IMG/VR virus record: IMGVR_UViG_3300005532_000022 | Span: 1 to 45,051 of that record | Direction: 5' to 3' (one strand) | Length of the DNA: 45,051 bases | Source: a virus | In this document: piece by piece, positions 1 to 7,476 of the stretch | Numbering within the stretch: the first letter of the stretch is position 1 | Layout: each line of letters begins with the position of its first letter | Notes under the pieces: generated by a model | What the model saw: only the letters and a program-made list of their open reading frames with translations | What the model was told of the DNA's origin: nothing | Databases searched by the model: none | Program-made: the position numbers and the translations under genes

Positions 1-19
1 TATTGTCTGCGGAAATGAG

Positions 20-146
20 TGTCAGTGGAAGCGAGGCGCGGCGAGAGGAAGCGAGTGGCGCGTAAGTAGGAGAGTTTTGTTGTTGTTGCGCGGGGCCAGT
101 GAGGCGGGGCGCGACAAAATCACTAACGACATTCGTTGTCAGTAGA
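20..146. repeat. Left-end TGTCAGT motifs (putative transposase sites)
   Basis: TGTCAGTGGAA lies at 20-30 and TGTCAGTAGA at 137-146. The second is an exact 10-bp inverted match to 44780-44789 at the right end. Short repeated sites near both ends in opposite orientation are typical of MuA- or IstA-like DDE transposases. No gene is seen in 1-350. Which copy is terminal is unknown. Confidence 0.5.
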
Positions 147-153
147 TGAGCAA

Positions 154-325
154 ATGTCCGTTGGATGGAAGCTCTAAGTCTTTTGTTTTGTGTAACCGGT
201 CGCAAAATCCAGCGGACATGCCCCCAAGACCCGCCAGGGAAGCGCGCAACGATCTGATTCTACTAGGCTAATCCAGCGGACATGCGGCCAAGGGAGCCAA
301 AATCCAGCGGACATCCAACGGACAT
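154..325. repeat. Array of five 13-bp repeats ATCCARCGGACAT
   Basis: ATCCAGCGGACAT occurs at 207-219, 271-283 and 302-314. ATCCAACGGACAT occurs at 313-325, overlapping the third copy by 2 bp, and as its exact reverse complement at 154-166. The array lies in the gene-free left end, so the copies may be internal binding sites for transposase or repressor (inference). A separate perfect palindrome, TCGCCTATAGGCGA, sits at 336-349 just past the stop of the leftward gene. It is not followed by a U-run in the leftward transcript, so it is not a standard terminator. Confidence 0.6.
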
Positions 326-350
326 CGCTTTTTCTTCGCCTATAGGCGAG

Positions 351-1547
351 CTAGTCAGATGAAAATGTGATGCGGAACTGCGCCGAATTCCGATTCCAAT
401 GTGCCGTTCCAGGAGAAGGAAGGGGATTGCTCACGCGGATCGCCGAGATGCAGAGCTGGTCGCCGTCAGGCTTCTCAACCCGGAAATCCAGGATCTCCCC
501 GTCGCGCGAAATCGTTAGCACAGCCGAGCAGGAGATCGGCAAGGACCCGAGGACAAGGGACCGAAGGTTGCGCGAAAGATCGCGCCGCACCATTTCGACG
601 TAACCCGGTTCAAGCGAGGAAGAGGAGGAAGGCGCGGCACAGGCGGAGCGGAGAAAGGTCAAAGCCTGGCTAAAGCCCAGGAGCGAATAGGCCTCGCCAT
701 CAAACTCGACCAGCCCAGAACTACCCGCGGCCGCCGCGGCTGAGAGCAGGGCCTCAAATGAGGGCTCGCGTCCGAGCTCGCGGAGCAGGCGCCCGCCATC
801 ATCCATAAAGCGCGATGGCGATGCGACAAATTGTCTTCCGTCGAAATGCCCAAAATTCGAACTCAGGCCAAAATCAAGGTCGCATGTTCCATCAGTCTTG
901 CCGCTAACCGTCCAGCCGCCCTCGAGCGGGAAGAATGTTTGATCTGCCTGAGATAAATCCGAGGTGTCCTTCATGCCGGCGGAATCGACGTTCGGATGGA
1001 TCGCCGCGATCCTTAAAGGGAGCCAGCGGCATAGCCGCACGGCCGTGTCATAGGCGGAGGCGAAATCGCCGAGAGCCAGGTCGCCATCGTTGACGCGGCC
1101 GTCCGGCCACTCGATGAAGCGCAGGCGGATGCGCTGATGGGAATAGAGCGCGCGGACGACGGAAGCCGCGCGCGAGAGCGGAATGAAGAGAACGTGGGGC
1201 CGCTGAGGAATGATGAGCTGGAAAGGCTTCGCATCTCCGAGACGCAGCACAGCCGGCTGGTAGTAGTCGGCTTGCACATCGAGAGCCAGATTCACGAAGA
1301 CTGCTTTACCCATGAAGCTGATCGTGACGCCGCGAGTCATGGGCGTCTGCGCGACGCAGAGCTTACGATCCGTCATGGAATCGCGTCCGATGCGGAGCTG
1401 GACCCCGCCGGCGAAGTTGAATTGCTCGATTATGGCGCCGGCGCCCGCTGGGGGATTTTGTGCGGCGAGCGAGGCGGCAAAAAGGAGCGCGGCCGGCAGG
1501 AACGCGAAGGCCGCGGTTACCTTATGATGAGACGGGTGAAGCTGCAT
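351..1547 (-). CDS. Exported protein with TonB/TolA-like C-terminal domain
   Basis: A 398-residue protein. The N-terminus (about residues 8-30) is a clear signal peptide ending in Ala-Ala-Gln, so it should be exported. The middle is unrecognised. The last 90 residues, with the pattern 'LTISRDGEILDFRV' then an Ala-rich stretch and 'NPLPSP', resemble the C-terminal domain of TonB/TolA-type periplasmic proteins. It overlaps the end of the 98-aa gene upstream by 31 bp and lies downstream of the phage repressor on the same strand, the usual place for a lysogenic-conversion (moron) gene expressed in the prophage. No strong ribosome site precedes the ATG, so coupling to the upstream gene is likely. 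A host gene caught at the phage edge is less likely because the end repeats lie outside it. Confidence 0.7.
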   Translation of the reverse strand: MQLHPSHHKVTAAFAFLPAALLFAASLAAQNPPAGAGAIIEQFNFAGGVQLRIGRDSMTDRKLCVAQTPMTRGVTISFMGKAVFVNLALDVQADYYQPAVLRLGDAKPFQLIIPQRPHVLFIPLSRAASVVRALYSHQRIRLRFIEWPDGRVNDGDLALGDFASAYDTAVRLCRWLPLRIAAIHPNVDSAGMKDTSDLSQADQTFFPLEGGWTVSGKTDGTCDLDFGLSSNFGHFDGRQFVASPSRFMDDGGRLLRELGREPSFEALLSAAAAAGSSGLVEFDGEAYSLLGFSQALTFLRSACAAPSSSSSLEPGYVEMVRRDLSRNLRSLVLGSLPISCSAVLTISRDGEILDFRVEKPDGDQLCISAIRVSNPLPSPGTAHWNRNSAQFRITFSSD

Positions 1548-1813
1548 GGCGGCACATTGTAGCCCGATTTGGTGGTGGTGAGGATTTCCGCCGAGTAGAG
1601 ACCGGGCTCTATCCGGGCGCCGCAGCGGATGGCGGTGGCCACCTTCTGCTGCAGCTCGTCCAGCTCTCTTTTTTCCTGCCTGAGCCTGGCGCGCCGATCC
1701 ACGATCTCCGCCATCTCCTCCTGGTAGACTGTGTGAACGAAACGGGCAGCAGTGCGACTATCGAGAGATACGACCTCGGCAAAATGGCGATGCTGCTGGA
1801 CCTGGGATGCCAT
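1517..1813 (-). CDS. Small coiled-coil protein, passenger gene
   Basis: A 98-residue protein of unknown function. Residues 30-62 are rich in Glu, Arg, Leu and Gln ('EEMAEIVDRRARLRQEKRE') and should form a helix or coiled coil. There is no signal peptide or membrane segment. The ATG at 1813 is preceded by AGGTGA at a good distance. Its 3' end overlaps the start of the exported TonB-like gene, and 115 bp separate it from the repressor upstream, so the three probably share a leftward lysogenic transcript. Confidence 0.6.
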   Translation of the reverse strand: MASQVQQHRHFAEVVSLDSRTAARFVHTVYQEEMAEIVDRRARLRQEKRELDELQQKVATAIRCGARIEPGLYSAEILTTTKSGYNVPPCSFTRLIIR

Positions 1814-1928
1814 AGATATTCACCTGGGCCTTGGGCTTCACCTGGGGCAGGCGGCGATAGCCGTGAATTTAGGTGCGACGAACGGGCAAAAATTAGCATC
1901 CGGGGACGTGCCTGTCAATGGACTTGCC

Positions 1929-2384
1929 TCAAGCGACGTGTGATTTTTTTCTATCCTTGTCGCGGCCGGCACGGCGAACAGTTCCGTGGGGATCGAAATG
2001 GCGAATCCCGAGCTTGATGACTCGCTCGAGCAAGATGGAGACTTCCTGCCCGCTGCCCGCAGAGAGCTGCAAAAGTTCCTCCCACTGCTCGGCGGAGATT
2101 TCCCGGGGCCTTTCCTGGCGAGCAGGCGCGACCGAGCCAGCTGCCGCGCTCTTATGTCGGCTCGCGTGATGCGAATATTCGTCAGCCAGCTTAATCGCCA
2201 GTTCTGCCTGCTCTGGCACTAGCTCGGCGAGCTTGCGAAGTATCTGTTCGTTGGGCCTCGTGTGGCCATTGAACCAAAGGCCGACGGCGCCTTCTTTCCT
2301 TCCGACGGCTGCGCCAAGTTTGGCCTGCGTGCCGAATTTGGCGACCGCGATTCGGACTAGTTTTGCGTATTCCGGAAACTTCAA
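1929..2384 (-). CDS. Phage repressor, HTH (CI-like)
   Basis: A 151-residue DNA-binding protein. Residues about 17-45 ('TQAKLGAAVGRKEGAVGLWF') form a helix-turn-helix of the Cro/CI class. The basic C-terminus has no recognisable peptidase-type self-cleavage domain. The start is a TTG at 2384 preceded by AGAGGA 7 bp away. An in-frame stop lies just upstream, which supports the TTG. It is divergent from the Ner-like gene with a 30-bp perfect palindrome between them. By position it should hold the prophage silent by blocking the rightward early promoter. Lack of a cleavage domain suggests it is not an SOS-cleaved repressor (inference). Confidence 0.8.
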   Translation of the reverse strand: MKFPEYAKLVRIAVAKFGTQAKLGAAVGRKEGAVGLWFNGHTRPNEQILRKLAELVPEQAELAIKLADEYSHHASRHKSAAAGSVAPARQERPREISAEQWEELLQLSAGSGQEVSILLERVIKLGIRHFDPHGTVRRAGRDKDRKKSHVA

Positions 2385-2394
2385 AAGATTCCTC

Positions 2395-2422
2395 TTGACA
2401 CGGGCACAACGTTAGGCATAAC
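2395..2422 (+). promoter_or_regulatory. Predicted early promoter
   Basis: A consensus -35 box TTGACA (2395-2400) is followed after 16 bp by CATAAC (2417-2422), a four-of-six match to a -10 box. Predicted transcription starts near 2429, only a few bases before ATG 2432, so the first early mRNA may be leaderless. The spacer and -10 lie inside the operator palindrome, so bound repressor would exclude RNA polymerase. Confidence 0.6.
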
Positions 2423-2431
2423 GTTGTGCCC
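2402..2431. promoter_or_regulatory. Operator palindrome between repressor and Ner-like gene
   Basis: GGGCACAACGTTA (2402-2414) and TAACGTTGTGCCC (2419-2431) are perfect 13-bp inverted arms around a 4-bp spacer, each containing AACGTT. It sits between divergent HTH genes and overlaps the early promoter. It is the obvious binding site for one or both regulators. Confidence 0.8.
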
Positions 2432-2635
2432 ATGAGCACTAACCGTGCGCGCACCAAATCTACTACAAGCCTGCAGAAAGCGCTGCAGTACCGCGGCCTG
2501 CTGACGCGCGTGGCAAATCAGCTGGGCGTGAATCGTACGCACGTCGGGCGCGTGGCGCGAGGCGAGCGGCAATCGAAGCGCGTTCTTTGCGCGCTGCTCG
2601 CCGAAGTCGAGCGCATCGAGCGGAGGGCCGCATGA
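2432..2635 (+). CDS. Ner/Cro-like transcriptional regulator
   Basis: A 67-residue protein. Residues about 23-45 ('LLTRVANQLGVNRTHVGRVA') are a helix-turn-helix with the second helix typical of Cro/Ner proteins. ATG 2432 lies immediately after the operator palindrome. GTG 2426 in the same frame is inside it and less likely. In Mu-like phages the first rightward gene, ner, turns down early transcription and the repressor, favouring lytic growth. Position and size fit that role. The next gene begins within the stop codon (ATGA). Confidence 0.75.
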   Translation: MSTNRARTKSTTSLQKALQYRGLLTRVANQLGVNRTHVGRVARGERQSKRVLCALLAEVERIERRAA

Positions 2636-3018
2636 TCGCACTGACCCAGCCCGCATCCTCCCCACTGCCGCTACAGATGAGCATCGACGACCGGAAGCTG
2701 GTTACGGTGCGGCTCGAGCCGGAGCTGCACGCGCGGGCGTATGACGAAGCGCGCCGGCGGAGCAGCACCGATCGCGATCCCCTGGTCGGTCCCTTCTGCG
2801 CGTGGTGCGTTCGTCAAATCATCAAGCTGGATTTCCTTTCCTCCGAGAACCGCGAATTTCTGGACGGAATGCTGCGCGAGCTCGGCCGGCCATGGAATGC
2901 GCTCGATCTGATCGACGTGCTGGTCTCTACGGTGCGCAAGGAAGTGCGCGCGGGAAGGTTACGACCGACTTTCTGGACCGGGCAAATCAAAACTTCGGTG
3001 AAAGGCGAGGCGCGGTGA
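2632..3018 (+). CDS. Hypothetical early protein with ribbon-helix-helix-like segment
   Basis: A 128-residue protein. Residues about 22-43 ('KLVTVRLEPELHARAYDEAR') look like the strand plus first helix of a ribbon-helix-helix DNA-binding fold, but the second helix is not clear. The remainder is unrecognised. It starts at ATG 2632, overlapping the stop of the Ner-like gene, so it is co-expressed from the early promoter. A regulatory role is possible but only inferred. Confidence 0.6.
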   Translation: MIALTQPASSPLPLQMSIDDRKLVTVRLEPELHARAYDEARRRSSTDRDPLVGPFCAWCVRQIIKLDFLSSENREFLDGMLRELGRPWNALDLIDVLVSTVRKEVRAGRLRPTFWTGQIKTSVKGEAR

Positions 3019-3335
3019 TGCGCGGCTGCGGAGGAAGCTCAACATCTAGAGGTTCCCTCAGGGGCCACCCCAAGGGAAAGGCGGCACAGGGCCCCTCCTC
3101 CCCGGGGGCCAACGCCAGATTGGCTCCCGGCCGCCGCCTTCGTTCAGCTAGTCTCCGAGCATCGAGCCCGGAGGCCACGGCGGTACAGGTGGCATACGGC
3201 ACCTCCGCGAACAATTCTAAGGCTCACGCCAAGAAGAGGCATCGCGAAATCTACGTGCCGTTGCAAAGGCACATGTTCACCGACGACCGCATATTCCTGC
3301 CTTGCGCGAACGCGCGGAAACGGCGGCCATCGTGA
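3018..3335 (+). CDS. Small basic protein, doubtful
   Basis: An open frame of 105 codons from ATG 3018, overlapping the previous stop (TGATG) and ending inside the next start (GTGA). The product is rich in Arg, Lys, Ser and Gly, without a recognisable domain. The C-terminal third ('REIYVPLQRHMFTDDRIF') is the most protein-like part. The first 50 codons are low-complexity and GC-rich, so this stretch could instead be a non-coding spacer. Its exact fit between neighbours is the main support. Confidence 0.4.
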   Translation: MRGCGGSSTSRGSLRGHPKGKAAQGPSSPGANARLAPGRRLRSASLRASSPEATAVQVAYGTSANNSKAHAKKRHREIYVPLQRHMFTDDRIFLPCANARKRRPS

Positions 3336-4024
3336 GATACGCGATCTGCCTGGCGCCGGACGTGCTGCTGCTGATCGCGCTGCTGCGGATGGTGTATATC
3401 GGACTGCACGCAGAGCGGCGCTGGATGTTCCTGTTCCTCTGCGCCTGGCTTTGCTATTCCATCGTCGCTCTGTTCATCGGGCAGATCGCGCCGGTGACTT
3501 CCTCCGGCTACGCGATGATTTTTCTTTTGGCGTGCGGAGCGGTCTGGCTTTGCGGGGCTCCGGAACTGTTCCGCGCCGCCGGCCAGGTGGCGCAGCTCCC
3601 GCGCCAGGCGGCCGCGGTGCTCGGTGTGCTGGCGATCGCCGGTCTCGCTTCGCGGTACGCCGTGCTGAACTCATCCCTGAGCCAGCTGGCGAAATACTTC
3701 GCGCTGAACGCTTGGATCGCGGTGATCTTCGGCGCGACGTTCTTACTCGCTTCCGCCGGCGCGGAAAAACCCGACGCGCTGCTTTGGCGATGCGCGGGAG
3801 CATTTTTCCTGATTTTCGGTTTCGGCTATCTGCTGATCGGCGCGCTGCGCCTCGGCACCTGGAGCTATCCGGCGCTGGTCCTGCTGGCGAGCCTGGCATG
3901 GCTCGCTCTCGCGCTGTTTACCAGGCCTACACCAGAACACGTATGGAATCACGGAAAGCTGGCGCTGGCGCGGTCCGCCTATTTCGCGCCGCTGCATGCA
4001 AAGAAAGGCGTGGCGCGTGGCTGA
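3332..4024 (+). CDS. Polytopic membrane protein
   Basis: A 230-residue protein with about seven hydrophobic segments (roughly residues 5-22, 30-50, 57-75, 92-108, 122-142, 153-173, 180-200), so an integral inner-membrane protein. The family is not recognised. The GTG at 3332 overlaps the previous stop, and the 3' end overlaps the transposase start by 8 bp, placing it in the early operon. A seven-segment membrane protein directly before the transposase is unusual for Mu-like phages. Superinfection exclusion or another membrane effect is possible but not shown. Confidence 0.7.
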   Translation: MRYAICLAPDVLLLIALLRMVYIGLHAERRWMFLFLCAWLCYSIVALFIGQIAPVTSSGYAMIFLLACGAVWLCGAPELFRAAGQVAQLPRQAAAVLGVLAIAGLASRYAVLNSSLSQLAKYFALNAWIAVIFGATFLLASAGAEKPDALLWRCAGAFFLIFGFGYLLIGALRLGTWSYPALVLLASLAWLALALFTRPTPEHVWNHGKLALARSAYFAPLHAKKGVARG

Positions 4025-6080
4025 AGTCTGGCTCAAATGCGCGGAAGCGGCGCGGCTCACGGGATGGAGCAAAAGGCACATCCGTCGAGTACTGAACAAC
4101 TCGAGTCGTGAATCCGAAACGCGTGGGCGGAACGGACGACTCGAGCGCGAGTATGCGCTTTCGGGATTGCCGGCGGCCGCGCAACTGAAATATGCCCGGC
4201 TTCTCCAGGGTCCGTCGCGGCAGACCGGCGAACAAACGGCCATTGCGCGCGCGAACGTCTTGCCGCTGCTTGCGAAAGCGGAAACGGAAAAGCCGATCAT
4301 CGTCGCGCTGCACGAGGAGCACCGCGACCTGGCGCACGCGCGGCTCGAGGCGCTCGAGCCGCTGCTGGAGTTCCGCCGGCGCACGAACGGCCACCGTCCG
4401 GTGATCCCTCTTCCGGACGGCCGGAAAGTGGACACGCTGAACGACCTGGCGGAGTGGATCGCGGCGCAGCAGAAGCCGCCGGTTTCGATGCGAACGCTCT
4501 ATCGCTGGCTGGACCGCTTCGACAAGGGCGGTCTCGCGGCGCTCGGCGAAGCGCCGCGTAGGGACAAAGGGCAGTCGCGCTACTTTGCGCAGCATCCGCT
4601 GGCCGCGGAATTTCTGCGGCACAAGTGGCTGAACGAGGGTCTCTCCGCGCAGATGTGCTGGGAAGCGCTGCGCCGCGACTGGAAGAACATCGGTGAGCCT
4701 GGCTATCCGCCTTCCTACAGCGCCGCGCTCGCGTTCATCAACACCATCCCGGAACCCATCAAGGTGATGGGACGACAGGGCAAAGAAGCGTACGAGCGGA
4801 AGTGCTCTCCCCATGTGCAGCGCGCGCCGGTGGATGCGATGGCCTGGTGGGTCTCCGACCATCGGCAATTCGATGTGATGGTGCGAAACACGCTGTTCGC
4901 TGAGCTGAAGCCGGACGAGCCCTATCGCGTTTGGTTCACGGCGATTCTGGACTGGGGCAGCCGGAAGATCGTGGGCTGGTGCTTCGCGCCAAGTCCGTCT
5001 TCGAGGACGATCTGCTCCGCGCTGCGCATTGCGGCGCTGAGCCACGGCTTCCCGCGGAATTTCTACTGGGACAACGGAGAAGACTACAAAAAGGTGCGGC
5101 GGGACCTCGAGCGAATCGAGCTGCCCGAAAACCTACGCTCCGTGCTGAACCGCGAAGGCGTGGGGATCACGAGCGCTCTGCCCTACCATCCGCGATCGAA
5201 GCCTATCGAGGCGCACTTCACGCACTGGTCGAAGCGCTTCGATGTGATCTGGCAGCAAGCCTACCTCGGCAACAAGCCGGGCAACCGGCCGGAAAAAGCG
5301 CGTCAGGCGGAAGCGCTGCACCAGAAATACCTAAAGGGCCAGCGTGCTCGCAGCCCGCTGCCGACGGACGCGGAATTCATCCTGGCGGCAATGCAGGCGA
5401 TCGAGGACTACAACGACAAACCCCACCGCTCGCTGCAGCACCGCTCGCCGAACGAAGTGATGGAAGAGCAGTTCCCCGAATGTCGCCGGACGGGCGCGGA
5501 CCCGCGGCTGGTCGACCTGCTCTTCTGCGAGCGGGAAATCCGCACGGTGAGGCAGGGCGGCTGCGTGCAGCTGGATCAGATGATTTACGAGCCGGACGAC
5601 GCGAGCCTGTTCGCGATGGATCTGCGGAAGGGGCAGGACGTGCTGGTGCTGCGCGATCCCTACAACCTGGGCGAAGCGACGGCGGCCGATCCGAAGACGC
5701 TGCAGTTCGTGGGCTCGCTGCGCGTCCAGGAGCTGGTCAGCCAGGCGCCCGGCGGAAGAGTGACGCGCGACCAGATCAATGCCGGCATGCGCAAACAGCG
5801 TTCCCTGCGGAAAGGCTACGCGGAGTATCTGGCGGCGCTCGGGGCCATGGCTACGAGCATGGATTGGAAAAGCGAGCGCGAGGAGCTCGTGGCACGGGCG
5901 CTCGAGAACACGGGCACGGACGGAATAGAGAAAGCGGCGCCGGGAATGGCGCGGGCGCAGGCCGCGGCCCTGCCTGCCGGCAGGCAGGCAAGAGCGAAAG
6001 CCGCGCTGCAGCCCGCTTTTATTTCGGATGCGGTGGCGGAAGACGCGGAAATCTTCCGCGAGATCCGAACGGAGGAGTGA
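4017..6080 (+). CDS. MuA-like DDE transposase
   Basis: A 687-residue transposase that cuts and joins the phage ends for integration and replicative transposition. An N-terminal helix-turn-helix (residues 3-30, 'WLKCAEAARLTGWSKRHIRR') and a following Mu-type 'YALSGLPAAAQ' segment are end-binding regions. A second HTH is near 155-175 ('SMRTLYRWLDRFDKGG'). The RNase-H-fold core has D281 ('VSDHRQF'), D352 ('YWDNGEDY') and E398 ('KPIEAHF'). A beta-barrel and a basic tail follow. GTG 4017 is chosen over ATG 3996 because it gives an 8-bp overlap with the upstream gene and is preceded by AAAGG. The C-terminal tail contains an in-frame 20-bp palindrome (5969-5988). The ATPase partner follows directly. 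Confidence 0.95.
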   Translation: MAEVWLKCAEAARLTGWSKRHIRRVLNNSSRESETRGRNGRLEREYALSGLPAAAQLKYARLLQGPSRQTGEQTAIARANVLPLLAKAETEKPIIVALHEEHRDLAHARLEALEPLLEFRRRTNGHRPVIPLPDGRKVDTLNDLAEWIAAQQKPPVSMRTLYRWLDRFDKGGLAALGEAPRRDKGQSRYFAQHPLAAEFLRHKWLNEGLSAQMCWEALRRDWKNIGEPGYPPSYSAALAFINTIPEPIKVMGRQGKEAYERKCSPHVQRAPVDAMAWWVSDHRQFDVMVRNTLFAELKPDEPYRVWFTAILDWGSRKIVGWCFAPSPSSRTICSALRIAALSHGFPRNFYWDNGEDYKKVRRDLERIELPENLRSVLNREGVGITSALPYHPRSKPIEAHFTHWSKRFDVIWQQAYLGNKPGNRPEKARQAEALHQKYLKGQRARSPLPTDAEFILAAMQAIEDYNDKPHRSLQHRSPNEVMEEQFPECRRTGADPRLVDLLFCEREIRTVRQGGCVQLDQMIYEPDDASLFAMDLRKGQDVLVLRDPYNLGEATAADPKTLQFVGSLRVQELVSQAPGGRVTRDQINAGMRKQRSLRKGYAEYLAALGAMATSMDWKSEREELVARALENTGTDGIEKAAPGMARAQAAALPAGRQARAKAALQPAFISDAVAEDAEIFREIRTEE
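5969..5988. repeat. 20-bp perfect palindrome inside the transposase gene
   Basis: CCTGCCTGCC followed by GGCAGGCAGG, encoding Leu-Pro-Ala-Gly-Arg-Gln-Ala in frame. It is located in the Ala-rich tail after the catalytic domain. It could be a short palindromic insertion sequence picked up in frame. Related GGCAGGC arms appear in the terminator at 20292-20319. Confidence 0.6.
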
Positions 6081-6851
6081 ATGGCCCAAATCGAAATGCT
6101 GCACACGAAAAGCTACAAGCTGCTCAAGGAGCGGATGGAAGAAGCCGCCGAAGAGGGCGTGAACGCGATTGTGTACGGACCGCCTTCGAGCGAGAAATCG
6201 TACGTGCTCGAAAATCTGTGCCGCAAGTTCAACGCCGCCGGAAAGCCGGCGGTCTACGTCTACTGCGGCCCGAGGTGCACGGAGACGCACATGTGGCGTT
6301 CCGTGGCCGAAGCGGCCGGCGTGAAGCTGCGCTCCTCGCTCCGCTGGGCGGCGCGCTACGGAGTGCTCGAAGCCATCCGCGGGATGAAGAAGCTGCCCGC
6401 GATCGTGCTGGACGAAGCGCAGCACCTCGACGTGGACGCGCTCGAAGGAATCCGGCAACTGCATGACCTGACGCGGCGCGAAGACCGCCGGGGCTGCGGG
6501 ATCATCCTGGCGGGGAGCCACCGGCTGCTGCAGGAATTTCTGCGTCCGTGCCGCAGGCCGCGGCTCGAGCAGATGCTTTCGCGCTTTCCGCACCGCCTGC
6601 AGCTCGAGGGGATGGCCAAGGAGGAGATCCTGACGCTCGCGGCGAAAGCCTTCGGCAACGGAAAGCCGGCGGTGCTGACCGACAAGCAGCAGAAGGCGCT
6701 GCTCGAACGCTGCACGGTCGAAGATCCGTACTTCATTTCCGCGGAGAGCGAACCGCAATCGCGGACTTACTACTCCTCGCGGCGGCTGCTCGAATACGTC
6801 CGGCAGCAGAAGAAGCGCGCGGAGAAGCCCGGAGAAAGGCGGGTGGCGTGA
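6081..6851 (+). CDS. MuB-like AAA+ ATPase (transposition target activator)
   Basis: A 256-residue ATPase. Walker A is 'GPPSSEKS' (residues 33-40, Lys39) and Walker B is 'AIVLDEAQ' (Asp111, Glu112), followed by a sensor-like segment 'GCGIILAGSHRL' around 140. MuB-family proteins bind target DNA, stimulate the transposase and give target immunity. It starts one base after the transposase stop with a GGAGG site inside the end of that gene, so the two are coupled. It is shorter than Mu B (312 residues) and lacks its N-terminal DNA-binding region, as is common in B3-type phages. Confidence 0.9.
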   Translation: MAQIEMLHTKSYKLLKERMEEAAEEGVNAIVYGPPSSEKSYVLENLCRKFNAAGKPAVYVYCGPRCTETHMWRSVAEAAGVKLRSSLRWAARYGVLEAIRGMKKLPAIVLDEAQHLDVDALEGIRQLHDLTRREDRRGCGIILAGSHRLLQEFLRPCRRPRLEQMLSRFPHRLQLEGMAKEEILTLAAKAFGNGKPAVLTDKQQKALLERCTVEDPYFISAESEPQSRTYYSSRRLLEYVRQQKKRAEKPGERRVA

Positions 6852-7204
6852 TGGAAAGCGAACGCGAAGTGCTGCTGCTGCCGTGCTCGCGCTGCGGAAG
6901 GGACACGCTGCCGCCGACGCCCGCGCAAATGGCCGAGCTCGATCGGGAATTCGGGACGATCGACGACTTTGTGCTGGTGTGTTCGCTGTGCATGACGCCG
7001 CAGGAGAGCGCGGCGCTCGAGGGCCCGAAGCAGCGGGAACCCGAACTGCCCGAGCATGTCGCCGCGCGCCAGGCGCGCATCGCGAAGCTCAATGATGCCC
7101 GCGTGCTTTTCTTTGCGCGGGCCTTTTCGGGAAGCGTCTGGATCGGCGTCGGGATCGTCTGCGGAACGCTCGCGGGAGCGCTGCTGGGAGTTTTGCTGCG
7201 ATGA
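6851..7204 (+). CDS. Zinc-ribbon protein with C-terminal membrane anchor
   Basis: A 117-residue protein. Two CxxC pairs (residues 13-16 'CSRC' and about 48-51 'CSLC') form a probable zinc ribbon. The last 25 residues are a hydrophobic Gly-rich segment, so the protein is probably tail-anchored with its ribbon in the cytoplasm. ATG 6851 overlaps the stop of the ATPase gene. The function is unknown. The join of ribbon and anchor suggests a small membrane-tethered regulator (inference). Confidence 0.65.
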   Translation: MESEREVLLLPCSRCGRDTLPPTPAQMAELDREFGTIDDFVLVCSLCMTPQESAALEGPKQREPELPEHVAARQARIAKLNDARVLFFARAFSGSVWIGVGIVCGTLAGALLGVLLR

Positions 7205-7476
7205 GCAAGATTGCCGAACCGTACCGATGCGACGGGCCGGGCTGCGCGAAGCAGCGCTCGAGCGACGCGAATCACTGGTGGCTGGTGCGCCTTGCGCGGG
7301 CGGGAAACACTGGGCCGCTTTTCGTTGAAGTGAGCGCCTGGAATCCGAACGACGCGGACATCGCAGGCATGCGCCATGCTTGCGGGATCGATTGCATGAC
7401 GAAGATTGTGGCGGGAATCGCGGGGCAGATGGTGGATGCGGAAAGCGCGGGGAAAGGAGCTGCCAATGGCGCTTAG
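7201..7476 (+). CDS. Small cysteine-motif early protein
   Basis: A 91-residue protein of unknown function. Cysteines occur as a C-x4-C near residues 10-15 and a C-x3-C near 61-65 ('HACGIDCM'), compatible with a metal site. 'HWWLVRLA' and 'LFVEVSAWNP' look like strands of a small beta fold. The ATGA overlap with the previous gene indicates co-translation. Confidence 0.55.
   Translation: MSKIAEPYRCDGPGCAKQRSSDANHWWLVRLARAGNTGPLFVEVSAWNPNDADIAGMRHACGIDCMTKIVAGIAGQMVDAESAGKGAANGA

Noticed and set aside
336-349. Palindrome TCGCCTATAGGCGA as a terminator for the leftward gene
   Set aside because: In the leftward transcript the stem is followed by an A-rich run, not U. It is noted only as a palindrome.
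2802-3018. Upstream extension of the frame that holds the small basic protein at 3018-3335
   Set aside because: It overlaps the supported gene at 2632-3018 completely. Only the part from ATG 3018 fits the gene chain.
4931-6466. Long alternative plus-strand frame of about 510 codons across the transposase and ATPase genes
   Set aside because: It is Gly/Arg/Ala-rich without domains and lies over the clearly recognised MuA-like and MuB-like genes. It is a shadow caused by high GC.
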